The notes under the pieces: generated by a model | Databases searched by the model: none | Told to the model about the DNA's origin: nothing | Seen by the model: only the letters and a program-made list of their open reading frames with translations | From: an uncultured Lachnospiraceae bacterium | GTDB taxonomy: Bacteria > Bacillota > Clostridia > Lachnospirales > Lachnospiraceae | Direction of reading: 5' to 3' | Assembly (NCBI GenBank): GCA_910579805.1 | Contig: CAJTWM010000011.1 | Span: 41,870 to 105,869 of the forward strand | DNA length: 64,000 nt | In this document: positions 8,741 to 16,373 of the stretch, piece after piece | How the letters are laid out: every line of letters starts with the position of its first letter | Numbering within the stretch: the stretch's first letter is position 1 | Program-made: the position numbers and the translations under genes

Positions 8741-9608
8741 ATATTTTCGCAATATAAGCCCCTATGATCCCAAGGCTTACCATAATGCCTCCCGTCGCAA
8801 TGATAATAAGCAGTACCAGACTGGGATAACCGCCTACGGCCCTTCCCTGTATGGAACTTAAAACGGCGTCCACGCCCCATATGAACCCGATCAGTAAAAA
8901 CAAAGCGCCGATGACCGTAACGATCTGCAAGGGAGCATTGGTAAAAGAAGTCAGGTTTTTCAGCGCATACGCAAAAAGTTTCATGTAAGACCACTTTGTC
9001 TTACCCGCTACTCTTTCTTTTACTTCGTAAGATACGGTAATACTCTTAAACCCTACCCAATAAGCAAGCGCCCTGAAAAACGTATTTTTTTCCGTAAGGG
9101 AACAGACCGCCTCGGCCACCTTCTTGTCCATCAGTTTAAAATCCGAAGAATTACGCATGTCTACATGCATGATCCTGCTGATCGCACCGTAAAAGATTCC
9201 CGCCAGACATTTGTGAAATCCCGATTCTTTTCCCCTGCTTTTTTTGACTCCCTCTACGACCTCATACCCTTCTTTCCAATAAGCGTACATTTGTAAGATC
9301 GTTTCGGGCGGATGCTGCAGATCCGCATCCATCACGACAAAGCAATCGCCGCTCCCGCCGCGCAGTCCCGAAAATATTGCCGCTTCTTTTCCGAAGTTCC
9401 GCGAAAAAGAAATACATTTTATTCTATCGTCCTTTTCATGCAGGGCGCACATTTTTTCATAAGTATGATCTTTCGAACCGTCGTCCACTAATATGATCTC
9501 TAACTCGGCCTGATCTAACCGCTCTCCCAGCTTTGTTATCGCCTCGTAAAAGTAATCTAACGTCTCCTCCTCATTGTAGCAAGGCGCCACAATAGAAATC
9601 CTGTCCAC
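8688..9608 (-). CDS. GT2 polyprenyl-phosphate glycosyltransferase (CsbB/GtrB-like)
   Basis: 306 residues. GT2 fold features: ISIVAPCYNEEETL at the N-terminus, ILVDDGSKD, and VVMDADLQHPPE (the DxD metal site). Two C-terminal membrane helices (about 230-255 and 265-290) are typical of GtrB/DPM1-like enzymes, which load a sugar from a nucleotide donor onto undecaprenyl phosphate. GTG at 9608 lies 8 nt after AGGAGG; TTG at 9611 is the alternative. First gene of the operon with yfhO-like and ydjC-like genes; the combination GT2 + YfhO matches known teichoic acid glycosylation systems. Confidence 0.9.
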   Translation of the reverse strand: MDRISIVAPCYNEEETLDYFYEAITKLGERLDQAELEIILVDDGSKDHTYEKMCALHEKDDRIKCISFSRNFGKEAAIFSGLRGGSGDCFVVMDADLQHPPETILQMYAYWKEGYEVVEGVKKSRGKESGFHKCLAGIFYGAISRIMHVDMRNSSDFKLMDKKVAEAVCSLTEKNTFFRALAYWVGFKSITVSYEVKERVAGKTKWSYMKLFAYALKNLTSFTNAPLQIVTVIGALFLLIGFIWGVDAVLSSIQGRAVGGYPSLVLLIIIATGGIMVSLGIIGAYIAKIYDEIKNRPQYIIRDKKD

Positions 9609-9681
9609 CAAGCTTTCCTCCTTCTACCGTTTCCGTTTCTTCCGTATGATTTTGATACGGCCCTTATATCCTTTCAATGAT

Positions 9682-9710
9682 GTTATAGCAAATTTATCCA
9701 TTTCTTGCAA
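9682..9710 (-). promoter_or_regulatory. Sigma-A-type promoter of the GT2-YfhO-YdjC operon
   Basis: On the minus strand, -35 TTGCAA (9705-9710), 17-bp spacer, -10 TATAAC (9682-9687), about 70 bp before the GT2 start. Good match in both boxes and spacing. Confidence 0.65.
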
Positions 9711-9728
9711 GTGCAACTTCATGGAACA

Positions 9729-9774
9729 GGAAAACGGAGCAGACCGCTTTCCGCTTTCTCTGCTCCGTTTTTCC
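9729..9774 (-). terminator. Intrinsic terminator downstream of the small ORF
   Basis: Arms 9729-9743 and 9759-9774 pair (GGAAAACGGAGCAGA against TCTGCTCCGTTTTTCC) around a 15-nt loop. It starts 15 bp after the stop of the ORF at 9789-10103 and ends in a T run on the minus strand. Its presence suggests that a transcript really ends here. Confidence 0.7.
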
Positions 9775-9788
9775 CGGATACGTCACCC

Positions 9789-10103
9789 TCAGCAGTATTC
9801 TCTCGATTCTACCTGATAGATAAACGGCTGTGCCTTTTTCGTATATCCGCATGTGTAGCACCTGGTTACCTGAGGCTGCTTTACTTCTTCTTTCCTGTTC
9901 TCACATGCTTCTCTGAAAATCTGCCCAAATGCTGACGTTCCCATACTCTTTTGTTCGGTTGCATGCCTTTTTTGAGCTGTGGCATCCTTCAGCTTCGGTA
10001 TAAATACTACCGATTGAACCTTATAACTGCTTTCTTGTCCGTATGCGTCGATCCCTCCCCTGATGTTTATTTCAACAGGTTTCTTTGTATTATATATATC
10101 GGA
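9789..10103 (-). CDS. Small uncharacterised protein without a clear start codon
   Basis: The frame is open from just after a TAG (10104-10106) to TGA at 9789, about 104 codons. The amino acids look protein-like: EINIRGGIDAYGQESSYKVQ, a middle KDATAQKRHATEQKS and a C-terminus TRCYTCGYTK...SREYC with three cysteines. No ATG, GTG or TTG occurs before the internal ATG at 9944, which would leave only 51 residues and no good ribosome site; AGGGGAGG lies inside the frame near 10065-10072. It ends directly before a terminator. Either a rare start, a lost start (pseudogene) or a sequence error near 10080. I do not recognise the family. Confidence 0.5.
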   Translation of the reverse strand, partial: SDIYNTKKPVEINIRGGIDAYGQESSYKVQSVVFIPKLKDATAQKRHATEQKSMGTSAFGQIFREACENRKEEVKQPQVTRCYTCGYTKKAQPFIYQVESREYC

Positions 10104-10135
10104 CTAAAGTACTAGATTATAAAGAGCGCTTTTCA

Positions 10136-10732
10136 TCATTTTTTATCCGTTTCCACATAATCCGCATCCAATGCCGCCAATTCCTGCCTTGCCTGCTTTA
10201 CGGTTCTGGCCACTCTGGATACAATCCACATGTCCGAAACGCCGTCGTAAATCAGGCAGATCCCGATCACCCGTACTATCGTCTCCACCGCTTCAAAAGG
10301 ATTCACCACCAGCAGGATCCCCAATCCCGCCGTGATCAGCCCAAGCAGCAGGGCGACCCACCATTTCTCATATCCCGCTTTGTAGAGCGCAGCAGCCTGC
10401 CCAAAATCATGAAAGCTATGAAAGATCACAATGATCCCTATCACGACCGGTACCATGACTATAATGGTTTCCGGCTTTACGACGATCCACACCCCTACGG
10501 CCAAAAGCACGATACCCGATAAAAGATTCATAGTGGAATACAAACTGTCGTCACGGTTCAAAAAAAATACCGTAAGCCGTATCACACCGCTGACGATCAG
10601 CACACACCCTAAAGCAATGCAGATCACCGTAGTAGAAGTCTTGGGCCATATGAGCAGAACCAGACCGAAAAGAGCCAATAAAGCGGCGCTCACCATATAA
10701 TTTGCTTTTACCTTTTTTAGAAAGTTTTCCAT
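10136..10732 (-). CDS. DUF308 / HdeD-like membrane protein
   Basis: 198 residues. About six short hydrophobic helices in pairs (YMVSAALLALFGLVLLIWP, VICIALGCVLIVSGVIRL, GIVLLAVGVWIVV, IIVMVPVVIGIIVIF, LGLITAGLGILLVVNP, VRVIGICLIYDGVSD), the repeated glycine-rich hairpin pattern of DUF308. HdeD in E. coli is linked to acid resistance; a specific function in Firmicutes is not established. ATG 10732 follows AAGGAG by about 9 nt, so the longer in-frame extension to 10783 is unlikely. The cytoplasmic tail is acidic/polar. Confidence 0.8.
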   Translation of the reverse strand: MENFLKKVKANYMVSAALLALFGLVLLIWPKTSTTVICIALGCVLIVSGVIRLTVFFLNRDDSLYSTMNLLSGIVLLAVGVWIVVKPETIIVMVPVVIGIIVIFHSFHDFGQAAALYKAGYEKWWVALLLGLITAGLGILLVVNPFEAVETIVRVIGICLIYDGVSDMWIVSRVARTVKQARQELAALDADYVETDKK

Positions 10733-10858
10733 TACTCCGTTTCTCCTTTTCTTTTCCGCAGCCTGCCTCCTTCCCTCCTGCAAAGACGATATGGCTGCCG
10801 ATTGAAAATATCTGCTTTTCCTCTATTATACCCCAATCGAAAAGAAAAGGCTATCCCA

Positions 10859-11545
10859 TTATCCTACTTTATATCCGGTTCCCCAAACTACTTTTAAATA
10901 TTCCGGTTCTCTGGGATTTTCCTCTATTTTTTCCCTGATGTGCCTGATATGCACCGCTATGGTGTTGTCCACTCCGATTGCCTGCATATTCCAAATATTT
11001 TCATAGATCTGATCGATACTGAATACTTTCCCCTTATCCTGCACGAGCAGTTTCAATATTTTATATTCTATCGGAGTAAGACGCACTTCTTTGCCTCCTA
11101 CCGTTACTTTCCTCCTAACGTCGTCAACGACAAGCTCCCTGACTCTGTAGATGTGATTGATATTCTCACACAGATTCGTAAGCTGCGTATAGCGGCGGAT
11201 CTGCGAACGTATTCTGGCCGCGACCTCCTGTATGTGAAGAGGATACGCCACAACGTCGTCCGCCCCCGCGTTTAACGCCTCTACTATGATCTGTTCCGTG
11301 TTTCTTGACGAAATAACGAGGATCGGGATCGTGCTGCTTTTCCTGATCTCCCTGATCAGCTTAAAACACTCTCCTTCCTTTGCCCTGCCGTCGATCAAAA
11401 GCGCATGGAACACATTATCCGAAAGCCGTCTTATGACTTCCCGTTCTTCCTTTACCTGATCCGCAAAACACCCTTCTCCTTCCAAAAACAACATCAACAT
11501 TTCCATTTCTGCTGCCGCTTTCGTGTAAATTAAAATTTCTTTCAT
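10859..11545 (-). CDS. OmpR-type response regulator with degenerate receiver
   Basis: 228 residues: receiver-like domain (1-115) and a C-terminal winged helix (about 130-228: KEVRLTPIEYKILKLLVQ, VDNTIAVHIRHIREKIE, VVWGTGYKVG), which is a canonical DNA-binding domain. In the receiver an Asp is present at 52 (LLIDGRA), but the N-terminal acidic pair is replaced (ILIYTKA instead of ILVVDDE) and the conserved Lys is replaced by Tyr (VVAYPL instead of ITKPF). Phosphorylation-dependent control is therefore doubtful. GGAGG 5 nt before ATG 11545 selects this start. No histidine kinase is adjacent; the ECF sigma/anti-sigma pair is just upstream on the same strand. Confidence 0.85.
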   Translation of the reverse strand: MKEILIYTKAAAEMEMLMLFLEGEGCFADQVKEEREVIRRLSDNVFHALLIDGRAKEGECFKLIREIRKSSTIPILVISSRNTEQIIVEALNAGADDVVAYPLHIQEVAARIRSQIRRYTQLTNLCENINHIYRVRELVVDDVRRKVTVGGKEVRLTPIEYKILKLLVQDKGKVFSIDQIYENIWNMQAIGVDNTIAVHIRHIREKIEENPREPEYLKVVWGTGYKVG

Positions 11546-11623
11546 ACTAACCTCCATGCCGTTGCTCTGCCGCGACTCAAATCAGGATGAAACTTAGAAC
11601 TTCTTTCCACCCTGACTTCCCTT

Positions 11624-12469
11624 TTACTCTGCACCCGGTTCATATACCGACAGATCCATACTTTCCAAAATCTGCATTACCTCGCTTTCCTCATAACCGT
11701 AAAAATCCGCATACAGTTCATAGTATCCCACCGATATGGCCGCGTGTATCACAACCTCATCTGACTGCGCTTCTTCCTTGGAATCCACCAAAATATATTC
11801 GTACCCCGACTCCGTCGTAAATTTCCGTTCGTTGTACACACCCCCTGCATATACGGTACTGCTGGCATGTCCTTCTTTCGCGTCGGAATAATCCATCCGG
11901 TCAAAGAAAATATACTTGTCTTTACCGCTTAACTGGGCGGAAATAAAATTGCCGTTCACCCAGATCTTCTCCGAATCTACCCCGTATCCCAATCCTTCCA
12001 GATCCGGCAGCACAAAGAGAGCGGGGTTCTCTTTTCTGAACGCCTCGACGGAATCATACTCCTGCGTCGTATCTTCCAATGCCTCAATCACCAGTTCGTC
12101 GTCTGCCATCTTTTTCGTTTCTTCCAACGCTGCCGCTTCTTCTTCCGTCAGTCCCCCTGCCGGCGCGATCCCTTCCTCCCCCTGTCCTGCCACGCCTTTT
12201 TCACTCCTCGATATGGTGACCATATCTGCGGACTCAAATCCGTATGCATTTACCTTGATGACCGTTTTAATATAGTCTGCCGCCTGTACGGTACCGAAGG
12301 TGCAGATACATAAAATCCCGCCCATGACCGCCATTGTTATCAGTTTCTGCCTGCTGCGGTGCGCCCTGAGACGCTTACGCCTTGCCTCATCCAGCACGGA
12401 ATCGACGTCGATATGAACAGTTTCAATACCCGACACGGCATCCCGATATGTAGTTTTAAAATCATTCAT
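11624..12469 (-). CDS. Membrane anti-sigma factor-like protein (DUF4367-type C-terminus)
   Basis: 281 residues. The first ~40 residues are cytosolic and basic, a single helix (about 44-65, ITMAVMGGILCICTFGTVQA) crosses the membrane, and an acidic extracytoplasmic domain follows, with a Glu/Ala-rich linker (about 90-135) and a folded C-terminal part like DUF4367. Overlap of 8 bp with the ECF sigma gene indicates translational coupling. Inference: it binds and inhibits the sigma factor until a signal acts outside. It lacks an obvious zinc HxxxCxxC motif. Confidence 0.75.
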   Translation of the reverse strand: MNDFKTTYRDAVSGIETVHIDVDSVLDEARRKRLRAHRSRQKLITMAVMGGILCICTFGTVQAADYIKTVIKVNAYGFESADMVTISRSEKGVAGQGEEGIAPAGGLTEEEAAALEETKKMADDELVIEALEDTTQEYDSVEAFRKENPALFVLPDLEGLGYGVDSEKIWVNGNFISAQLSGKDKYIFFDRMDYSDAKEGHASSTVYAGGVYNERKFTTESGYEYILVDSKEEAQSDEVVIHAAISVGYYELYADFYGYEESEVMQILESMDLSVYEPGAE

Positions 12470-12965
12470 ACCGATATTCCTCCTTCAGTCTCTTTTTCAG
12501 CAGTTCCCGCCCTCTTGTAAGCTGGGAAGTGACCGTGGAAGTCCTCCTTCCCGTCGCCTCACATATTTCCTTTACGGACATCTCCTCAAAATAGAACAAG
12601 TGAATGACTTCCCTGTATTTCCGCGGCAGTCTCCACACTTCTTTTGCCAAATCCCGCCGCCTTTCTTTTTCTATGACCTCTGCCTCCAGCCTGTTCTCGG
12701 AAGGGAGATCCTGTTTCGGGAGGCCCTCCGTATGTCTGAACCATGCGGATCGCCATAGTTTTTTACATTGGTTCAGCGTAACCTTGATCAGCCACGCTTT
12801 TTCGTGTTCGCCGCTTTCAAATTCTTTTTCACTCTTGATATATTGATAAAATACTTCCTGTACGATATCCTTTGCATCTTCGCTGTTTTTAAGCTGTAAA
12901 TATGCGATCTTATAAAGCATATCCGAATACAGGTCGATTCGTTCCTGCATGTATTCTTTTGTCAT
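12462..12965 (-). CDS. ECF-type RNA polymerase sigma factor
   Basis: 167 residues from ATG 12965 (GGGAG 5 nt upstream). Region 2 covers about residues 10-80 (LYKIAYLQLKNSEDAKDIVQ with the helix-forming DA-x-D-x-VQEVF motif), and region 4 about 110-162 (LPRKYREVIHLFYFEEMSVK, then the HTH TGRRTSTVTSQLTRGRELL). Regions 3 and 1.1 are absent, defining the ECF class. It is encoded directly upstream of, and overlapping, its likely anti-sigma factor. An in-frame ATG at 12995 is possible but has no good ribosome site. Confidence 0.9.
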   Translation of the reverse strand: MTKEYMQERIDLYSDMLYKIAYLQLKNSEDAKDIVQEVFYQYIKSEKEFESGEHEKAWLIKVTLNQCKKLWRSAWFRHTEGLPKQDLPSENRLEAEVIEKERRRDLAKEVWRLPRKYREVIHLFYFEEMSVKEICEATGRRTSTVTSQLTRGRELLKKRLKEEYRYE

Positions 12966-13119
12966 GTTCACTCCCATATGCCGCCCTGCAGACATATCAA
13001 TCAGGATGCCCCTGTGTCATCGTTGTTAGTCGTATATATATAAGATCCCTTACCCTGCAAAAATACTGCAAAAATTTTCTTAAATTTTATTAAGATTTTT
13101 CTCCCCGACCAATGAATAA

Positions 13120-13147
13120 AAAAATCTGCCCCTGCCGACAGATTTTT
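13120..13147 (-). terminator. Intrinsic terminator at the end of the truA-vanZ unit
   Basis: AAAAATCTG (13120-13128) pairs with CAGATTTTT (13139-13147), GC-rich loop, and the minus-strand 3' side runs into seven T residues. It overlaps the stop codon of the VanZ-like gene. Confidence 0.7.
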
Positions 13148-13688
13148 ATTTTTCCATATTCTCCTTTTCTTTCGTAATCCAAAACCCTAATTTCTCCCCT
13201 GCCATAAATACCAGATATCCCGCGACGCTGCCCATGCAGTTCAGCAATACGTCGTCCACATCAAAAGCGCCGAAAGCGCTGAACAACTGGAAGACTTCTA
13301 TCGACACCGAAAATAAGAACGCCGCAAGCAGCGTATCCGCAAAATTCCGGAAACGTCTCCATATCCACGGCAAAAATACGCCGTAAGGCATAAAAACCAC
13401 CACATTTCCGGCAAGATTTTCAAAACTGTTCAGCCGGTCCGCATAATCGATATACATTTTGATCGTCCGAAACAATGTAAAATTTGCACTGTCCAGCCCT
13501 TCCAGTATTACCTCCCGGCTCCATGTGTCCACAATGCCGCGAAGCTGTTCGTAGGGATATTTAAAAATGATTACCTTTAGTACAAATAAGATATAAACCG
13601 CAAACAGTATTTGACGTTTACGTTTGTCGGTAAGCTTCATAGTTATGATCTTTTCCCTTTCCAAGCTTTTCAGCCATCCGTTAATCAT
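13146..13688 (-). CDS. VanZ-like family membrane protein
   Basis: About 180 residues with four or five helices. VanZ signatures: NLAGNVVVFMPYGVFLPW in the middle and FDVDDVLLNCMGSVAGYLV near the end. VanZ of enterococci gives low-level teicoplanin resistance, but most chromosomal homologues have no known role. ATG 13688 overlaps the truA stop by 8 bp, so it is co-transcribed; ATG 13640 (MKLTDKRKRQ) is the alternative start. Terminator follows at once. Confidence 0.75.
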   Translation of the reverse strand: MINGWLKSLEREKIITMKLTDKRKRQILFAVYILFVLKVIIFKYPYEQLRGIVDTWSREVILEGLDSANFTLFRTIKMYIDYADRLNSFENLAGNVVVFMPYGVFLPWIWRRFRNFADTLLAAFLFSVSIEVFQLFSAFGAFDVDDVLLNCMGSVAGYLVFMAGEKLGFWITKEKENMEK

Positions 13689-14421
13689 AGTAGACTGCAA
13701 CCAAAGTAAGCCCTTTCGCAGGCACCAATGCGCCGGCCCTTTCCCTCTGCCCCGATTTCAAAACCGCCCCGATCTCTTCGGGAGTGCGTTTTCCCTCGCC
13801 CGCCTCGATCAGCGTGCCCGCCAAAATACGCACCATATGATACAAAAAACCGTTCCCTGTAAAAGTAAATACAAATTCCTCCTTATTCTGCTCTATAAGA
13901 ATGGAACTTATCGTCCGTACCGTTGATTTCTTTCCTCTTTTTGCGGAAGTAAATGCTTTAAAATCATGGACGCCGCACAGCCTTTCCGCAGCCTTGCGCA
14001 TAGCCTCCAGATCCAGATCCCCCGGATGTTCATAGACATATCTTCTCTCAAATACATGCGGAACATTCCCTGTCATCACCCGGTAACGATAGGTCTTCCC
14101 TTTTGCATGAAGTCTGCTGTGAAATCTCTCCGGCGCTTTTTCCACGTTGACGACGCCGATATCCTCCGGCAGATACCGGTTCATATACTCCAAGATCTCT
14201 TCGCATTCCATTTCCGTATTACAGTGAAAATTCGCAGTCTGCCCTAGTGCATGGACTCCCGCGTCCGTTCTTCCCGAAGCCTGAATCTCTACCGGTTCCC
14301 CGCACATTTTCGTAAGCAGCGCTTCTAATTTCCCCTGAATCGTATTTTCCGTACTGTCCTGCCTCTGCCACCCCTGATATCGGGTTCCCTCATATTGTAG
14401 TATAATTTTATAATTGTACAA
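13681..14421 (-). CDS. truA: tRNA pseudouridine synthase A
   Basis: 246 residues, normal TruA length. Makes pseudouridine at positions 38-40 of the tRNA anticodon arm. The catalytic Asp is D53 in SGRTDAGVHALGQ; YEGTRYQGWQRQ near the N-terminus and GNGFLYHMVRILAGTL near 200 are family signatures. The start appears to be TTG 14421, preceded by GGAGG 10 nt away. The gene lies between an AI-2E-type transporter and a vanZ-like gene that overlaps its stop. Confidence 0.95.
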   Translation of the reverse strand: MYNYKIILQYEGTRYQGWQRQDSTENTIQGKLEALLTKMCGEPVEIQASGRTDAGVHALGQTANFHCNTEMECEEILEYMNRYLPEDIGVVNVEKAPERFHSRLHAKGKTYRYRVMTGNVPHVFERRYVYEHPGDLDLEAMRKAAERLCGVHDFKAFTSAKRGKKSTVRTISSILIEQNKEEFVFTFTGNGFLYHMVRILAGTLIEAGEGKRTPEEIGAVLKSGQRERAGALVPAKGLTLVAVYYD

Positions 14422-14450
14422 TTATGCTTGTCCTCCGTCAAAAGACCGCT

Positions 14451-15632
14451 TTATTTTTCGGTCTTCTGCTCTTTTTCTTTTAAAACGATCCCTTTCAGGT
14501 CCTCATCCTCCAATTTCCTGAAATTGTTCATTCCCGCGATAAGGATTCTGACGCTGTTCTTTGTCGTATCAAACAGCCCTTCCTCGTTCATATTCTGTAA
14601 AATGATTCCGATCGGCACTGCCAGAATCATGCCGATCACACCACCTACCCTGTAACCGATATAGAGCAAAAACAAAGTCGGGATGGGAGGCACGCCAATG
14701 GAGTCGCCTACGATCTTGGGCTGGATGACCTGCCTCAAAAGCTGTCCTCCTCCCCAGATGATCAAAAGGCCGATCGTCATTTTATAATCGGAACTTAGAA
14801 ATTTGATGACAGCCCAAGGCACCATGACCGCTCCCGTACCAAAAAAAGGCAGGAAATCCAGCGCCGCAATCCCCAGCGCGATCAATATTGCATAATCGAT
14901 GCCGAGAATGGACAGGCCGATCAAAAGTTCCATATATACAAAGATCTCAATCTTAAACTGTGCCTTAAAATATCCTCCGACCGCCCGCTTTAACGACCGT
15001 TTTAGCAGATCCCACCTGTTTAAGATCGATTCCGGCATATATTTTCTTACAAAATGATTCATATAATCTTTCTCGGATATGAAAAAATAAGCCGACAGAA
15101 GGCACATGATCACGGCTATGATCATATTGGGAAGCTGCTTGGCAAAACTGCCTACCGCGGAGATCGTAGGCGTACTGATACTGCTGAGCACCTCCGCGAT
15201 CAGGCGGTCCATCTGGGAAACGATACCGTTCAACGTTTCCTGCATATCCATAGGCAGCCGTTTAAAAAATACTTCCATATTAGCGCCGATCTGCTTTAAG
15301 TCCGCCTCCATACCGTTCCACATATCCGGCAGCGCCGTCGTAAGCCCTATCACCTGCTCCACAAGCTTCGCCCCTATAAAATAGACGCAAGCGATTACGA
15401 TAGCCAGCACCGAGATAATGACAAAGACCGTTCCCGCTTTTCTGCGCACTTTCATTTTCTCTTCAAAAAATTTAACAAGCGGGCCTGCAATCAGGGCAAT
15501 GATATATCCTACCAAAAAAGGTGAAAAAAACACCAGTACTTTCGGCAAAAGAAACACTACCAGCAACAGGATCCCTACGGCGATCCCTAAGTTTAAAAAT
15601 ACCTTTAAATACTTCTTTCTCGACTTCCCCAT
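14451..15632 (-). CDS. AI-2E family (UPF0118) transporter
   Basis: 393 residues, about eight membrane helices: two at the N-terminus, a long amphipathic extracytoplasmic or cytosolic segment (about 95-165), then a helix cluster (ISEKDYMNHFVRKY, LGIAALDFLPFFGTGAVMVPW, VVGDSIGVPPIPTLFLLYIG). The GIDYAILIALGIAALDFLPF and IPTLF motifs are family hallmarks. Members have been linked to AI-2 export or sodium/proton antiport; the substrate here cannot be told. It lies 19 bp downstream of engB and probably shares its transcript. Confidence 0.88.
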   Translation of the reverse strand: MGKSRKKYLKVFLNLGIAVGILLLVVFLLPKVLVFFSPFLVGYIIALIAGPLVKFFEEKMKVRRKAGTVFVIISVLAIVIACVYFIGAKLVEQVIGLTTALPDMWNGMEADLKQIGANMEVFFKRLPMDMQETLNGIVSQMDRLIAEVLSSISTPTISAVGSFAKQLPNMIIAVIMCLLSAYFFISEKDYMNHFVRKYMPESILNRWDLLKRSLKRAVGGYFKAQFKIEIFVYMELLIGLSILGIDYAILIALGIAALDFLPFFGTGAVMVPWAVIKFLSSDYKMTIGLLIIWGGGQLLRQVIQPKIVGDSIGVPPIPTLFLLYIGYRVGGVIGMILAVPIGIILQNMNEEGLFDTTKNSVRILIAGMNNFRKLEDEDLKGIVLKEKEQKTEK

Positions 15633-15651
15633 ATGTTATCCGCCTCTTTTC

Positions 15652-16281
15652 CTATTCCCCGTCCCTCCGGATATCCGTCTCATCTCCCATATGGGCCTGT
15701 TCCAACAATCCGTCGATCAATTCATAGATTTCTTCTCTTCCCTGCTTTGTCTGTGCCGAAAAAGGGATCACTACCGTATCTTTTTCCACCTGCAGTCCCG
15801 TTTTCAGCATTTTTATGTGCTTCGGTACCTGACTGCGGTTGATTTTATCTAATTTTGTCGCTATAATAATAGGCTTATAACCCTGATATAAGATCCATTC
15901 GTACATATCCCTGTCGTTGGCCGACGGTTCGTGCCGGATATCAATCAGCAGAAAAACGGCTCTGAGCATTTTCGATTTGTGAAGATAATTTTCGATCATC
16001 TTACCCCATTTTTGCTTTTCCGCAGCGCTGACCTTAGCATATCCGTACCCTGGCAGATCCACAAAATAAAGTTCTTCGTTGATATTATAAAAATTGATCG
16101 TCTGGGTCTTTCCCGGCTGGGCGCTTGTCCTCGCAAGGGACTTCCTGTTCATGAGCGCGTTGATCAGAGAGGATTTCCCTACGTTGCTCTTTCCTGAAAA
16201 AGCGATCTCAATATACCCGTTATCGGGGATCGTGCTTGTGATCCCGCATACCGTTTCTAAATTGACACTTTTGATTACCAT
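15652..16281 (-). CDS. engB: Ribosome biogenesis GTPase EngB (YsxC/YihA)
   Basis: 209 residues. GTPase motifs: G1 GKSNVGKSS (30-38), G2 Thr in PGKTQT, G3 DLPGYGYAKVS, G4 TKLDKI, G5 SAQTK. The single-domain layout with this G1 is EngB, needed for large ribosomal subunit assembly. Located directly downstream of lon, the standard gene order in many Firmicutes; 92 bp separate them, containing a GC-rich hairpin near 16323-16341 (CCGCCC/GGGCGG) without a T tail. Confidence 0.95.
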   Translation of the reverse strand: MVIKSVNLETVCGITSTIPDNGYIEIAFSGKSNVGKSSLINALMNRKSLARTSAQPGKTQTINFYNINEELYFVDLPGYGYAKVSAAEKQKWGKMIENYLHKSKMLRAVFLLIDIRHEPSANDRDMYEWILYQGYKPIIIATKLDKINRSQVPKHIKMLKTGLQVEKDTVVIPFSAQTKQGREEIYELIDGLLEQAHMGDETDIRRDGE

Positions 16282-16373
16282 GCTGATACCCCCTCTTCTC
16301 TTGTCCTTATCCTCCAGTTCCTTCCGCCCTCTGAAGGGGCGGCTTTTGCTTCATCCCGCATCCTGCCTTCCGG

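Noticed and set aside
10085..10135. Flagellar sigma-type promoter (TCCGATAT) before the small ORF
   Set aside because: The -10-like word matches, but no TAAA box lies at the right distance and no motility genes are in the window.
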